From assembly GCF_028583425.1 (NCBI RefSeq), contig NC_072790.1:63388052-63452051 (forward strand): a DNA stretch of 64,000 bases, given 5' to 3'. The DNA is from Eublepharis macularius (Eukaryota > Chordata > Lepidosauria > Squamata > Eublepharidae). Below are positions 60,704 to 64,000 of this stretch, piece after piece. The notes under the pieces were generated by a model. The model worked only from the letters and a program-made list of their open reading frames with translations. It was not told the origin of the DNA and did not search any database. A program made the position numbers and the translations under genes. The number at the start of each line of letters is the position of its first letter. Position 1 is the stretch's first letter.

Positions 60704-63584
60704 ATAAAAAAAGAGGGCCATCCTCCCTCTACTTCCTTTCCATTGAAGGAAAAAACAACATATTGCACAGTGCAAGGACAGCTGGCACATTTAAACAGGG
60801 AGTTCAGGGCTGCCACAAAGCAGATTCAGCTAAGGAGGAGTCACTGCCCCCCCATTGTGGAAATGAAACTACAAGTCACAGGGAAACATGGCATAATAGC
60901 CATGTTTCATGCCAAAAATTCACTTTGCCTGCTTTGGCTGACCAACTCCAAGTAGCATGTTAATCCTTGTGGTTTGAAAGTTTGTTTGTCCCGGCCTGAC
61001 AGTCAGATATAATTTTGGCTTATTAGCCCAGCCCTGGAACTTGATGGGGAGAAACAGAAGCCCTCTTACTTTTTTTTGCAAATGGCACTGGAGACTGTAT
61101 AATGTTCAAAAGGAAATAATAACTATTTAACATACAGGGATTAGATAACTGTAGTCAGGGAATGAAAGTGCAGAGGTAAAATTTTGTTGGTAGTACAGAA
61201 TACACTTTGAGTAACAGGCAAAATATTTTCCTTGAAGCTTAGTTTCTTATATTCTTGATTCTTAACAGTGAGAGGTGTTTTACCTAATACAGCAATGTTT
61301 CTTCACAGAGTTTCCTATGACATCTCAGGTTATCTGAAGTTAGTTTAAAACTGTTTCCCCTTCATATCAGTCCCCGGGTTCTCCTCAGAGCCAACCCCCC
61401 TTTAGAAACTTGGCAGGAATTAATCTTCTTCTCCTAAGGAGATATAACTCTTCTTCTTTTTGTTTGAAAGAGAGTCTAACCTACTACCCAGTCACTTTCA
61501 CCAAAACACACTCCCAATTTTCTCATGTCTGTGTAAAGCGGTCTTCAGCTTCTGCTGACACTTAATTTAATTCTTCTTCAGGACAATGATGTTACAGTTC
61601 AGGCAAAAGTTTCCTCTTTCCTCACTTTGGAGGAAAACCTGTCGGACCTTCCCTGTCAGACTCACTCACAAACATTCTCTGAACAATCCTGACAGAAATT
61701 AACTGTTAGCCTTTCAGCCAGGTTCTAAGTGACCAATTGGAGAGGAAGGAGCAGCCTTGTTTCCCCAACTCCTCCCCAAAAAGAATAGCATGTGCATGCA
61801 TGCATACTGTGCAGCACAACATTTGACTTCCCCAAGCATTCCTTGGGTTCCATAAACACAGAACCCCTGTTCTCAGATTCAGTGGGTTGATGGTTTAGGT
61901 AGATTTGTTCTGTGTGATTTTAGTGCTGTTGCGTGCAAAGACAACTGCCCCAGAACCTGTTTCCCCACCCCCCTTGAAGTGAGTGTGTTTATGCATGCAA
62001 GACCAATGCACATGCAAAGGCCGAAATTCATGAAAATGGAAAAACCACACCGATCAGTTTCGAGCCATCCTTGGCCTGCCCAGAACAAACCAGTAATGGA
62101 ACAAAATGATTCCAGAACCCCCCAGAATCGAAACTGAAATGGAAACTTTCTGAGTGCACACCCCTAATCCCAGTTGTTCGCTGTCTTCTACATAGGTGTC
62201 TTGGAAGTAAATAATAAGCATTAAAGTAATGCAATGTGCTTAGTTGATAGATTAGGCCATCAGTTTCATGCTGGGCTCCTTCACAAATTAAGTTTTGCTA
62301 TCTCAGTTCTGCGCTTGCTTTTTGTTTTTTTTGGTCTTGTGCTGCCTGTCTGGTAGTTGCTGAAAAATAATATATATATTGTTTTCACCTCCAGGAGATA
62401 TATAATTATTCAAAAATAAGGTGAGCCAGAAATAAAACCAACATACCTTCATGCCAAAAGTTGAGGATGGTGGCAGATATTGGTGCTAATATCTACCTAT
62501 CCTAATTCATTTTCCCATATGCAGTAGTTTTGATTGTACCATATGTGTACTTGCATGTTCATACAGGCACACATGTGTTCATGGATACCTAGTTCAATGA
62601 GAGCCCCTTACGCTTTCTGTTTTGAGTTTTGAAATACTGATTTCATGGCCAAGGCTTCTATCCGTCTGACTGTTATTTACCTCGGATGGTTTGTCCAAGA
62701 AACACTTGGTATTCCCTCAATGTGATATGGCCCTCACTTAAGCTCCTACACATATTGTGTTCTGAAATCTTCCCTAGCTTCAGCTGTGCTACCTCAATTT
62801 AGCTTCTTTCTTTCAGCTCTTCCTGTTTGCCCAGTTTGATGCTAATAAATGCTTATTCCCCAAATGGCTTTGACTTGATTTCAGATATGTGCCTGCTCTC
62901 CTTTATAACTCCCACTCCTGTTCTAATACATAAATCCCAGCTTTGCTCCCTTTGTTTCTGTGGGACTGACTCATTTTACCTTTTCTGTTAAGAATTAATT
63001 TTGAGCCTTTGACTTTTTGCTCTCGCTTTGCCGCACCAAATGCTTTATTGTGTAATGGTAGTGCAGTGCTTGTAACTACCATGCCAACATTATAAATGTG
63101 TTTAATGTTTGATCTTCTCAATTTTTCTTGATTGAATCTCCATTGAAAAATCAGGCTGTCAGACATCACACTTCAAATACCCTTATCTATCACAAGGTGG
63201 GAACTGGGAAATGAAGAGAGTGGTTCTCTTAAATATTTTACAGATAACATGTTATGCTACAATAGTCAGAAGACAACAAGTAATGGATTCATTTTAACTG
63301 ATGTTCTTCATGTATATATTGTTGATAGAAGGAAATAAGAAGTCATTTTTCATGTATTCTCCTTGCTATCATGGAGCATTCCAAACAAACCAGATATTAC
63401 TTTCTTCCAACACTTATGAAACTCGATCCCGTTTATTTCTGATTCTGCTCATGATTCTGCAATTTTCTCAGAGTGGTGAATATTAATTATTAAGTTTGTG
63501 AAATTCTGCTCACATTATTAGGGCTTCACAAGACGAGATTGTCATTGCAAATCAATGTACAGCTCTAAAGAAACAAAACTGTTG
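60704..63584. other. No gene seen; possible repeats at 61370-61730 and 62020-62167
   Basis: 61370-61730 is a C/T-rich block that may be LTR-derived. 62020-62167 ends 'gagtgcacacccctaat', which resembles the inverse of 'gttagaggtgtgcataat' at 58367, so both may be hAT-type ends. No coding support was found. Confidence 0.35.
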
Positions 63585-63750
63585 GCTAGTTTGTGTAATG
63601 GTTAGCATACTGGTAAAAGACCTGGGAGAGCTAGGTTCAAATTCCGACTCTGTCAGCTAGCTTCACTGGTGACCATGGGTCAATCACTTACTCTCAGCCT
63701 AATCTACCTGACAGGATTACTTGTGAGAATAAATTGGAGAAGTGAAAACC
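63585..63750 (+). mobile_element. tRNA-headed SINE, second subfamily
   Basis: Head 'tagtttgtgtaatggttagc', box B region 'taggttcaaattccgactct', body 'gaccatgggtcaatcactta', end 'gtgagaataaattgg'. Confidence 0.75.
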
Positions 63751-63756
63751 ATGTGT

Positions 63757-64000
63757 GTTGCCTGTTCTGCACCCTGCAAGCAGGCCTAGTTAAATTTCCC
63801 TTGGAGTAGAGCCTCAGGCCTGGCTAATGAGACTTGGGAGCATAGGCTGGAGTTGGAGACTTGGAGCACGGAACTTGCACCTAGCAGACCAGTTAGTCCA
63901 GCAAGGCAGCCTTCTCAATCTTCAGCCTAACTGGCGGTCGTTAATCAGGCTCAGCTGCACTTGGTGGCAGGTGTTGATGCTCCTGAGCTTCAGCTCCTCC
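63757..64000. other. Unclassified GC-richer sequence cut by the window end
   Basis: Starts 'tgtgttgcctgttctgcacc' directly after the SINE. It looks like a repeat, possibly an LTR, but only one end is in the window. Confidence 0.3.

Noticed and set aside
62815..62878. Possible exon after a ctttcag acceptor (frame LFLFAQFDANKC)
   Set aside because: It stops after 18 codons, has no donor, and there is no sign that it belongs to the candidate gene.

Overview
The window looks like nuclear DNA of a squamate reptile, probably a gecko or related lizard; this is inferred from repeats only. The signs are a tRNA-headed SINE family ending in a (GTT)n tail, a 5S-rRNA-headed SINE, CR1 and L2 LINEs, a young full-length L1, and many short hAT-like elements with 8-bp target duplications. 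Nothing prokaryotic is present: no operons, no CRISPR, and no dense ORFs. Most of the 64 kb is intron or intergenic DNA filled with transposons.

The only host coding signal I can support is a set of four candidate exons on the + strand: 20210-20264 (with an ATG), 40468-40548, 44077-44226 and 45940-46281. Each has AG/GT boundaries and all join in phase 0. Together they would encode an N-terminal part of about 207 residues, starting MMEKEKKG and ending in a Ser/charged, probably disordered stretch (VFVTDSDED). I do not recognise the protein. The window would then cover introns of about 20.2, 3.5 and 1.7 kb and the start of a long fourth intron.

Layout. 1-20 kb: decayed LINE ends (1.6-3.3 kb), two fold-back repeats (3.75 and 8.94 kb), a palindromic MITE (10.8 kb), a GC-rich hAT-like element (15.0 kb), a CR1 3' end (16 kb) and two SINEs. 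20-26 kb: exon 1, a second GC-rich hAT-like element, and a cluster of fold-back MITEs, one of which sits inside an L2 tail. 25.7-29.7 kb: a hAT-like element, then a minus-strand L2 LINE split by a LINE 3' end with a 203-bp (GAAA)n tail and by an LTR-like 1.1-kb insertion. 31.3-35.4 kb: a nearly full-length but decayed CR1 on the minus strand. 36-48 kb: exons 2-4, an inverted SINE pair and further SINEs. 48.5-54.7 kb: a 6.26-kb full-length L1 with a perfect 18-bp target duplication, carrying one stop codon in ORF1 and two frameshifts in ORF2. 55-64 kb: more SINEs, hAT-like MITEs and LINE tails.

The main interest lies in the unassigned gene, the young L1 with its ATGA-overlapping ORFs, the fold-back repeat with a 13-bp target duplication, and the nested transposon history at 24-29 kb.
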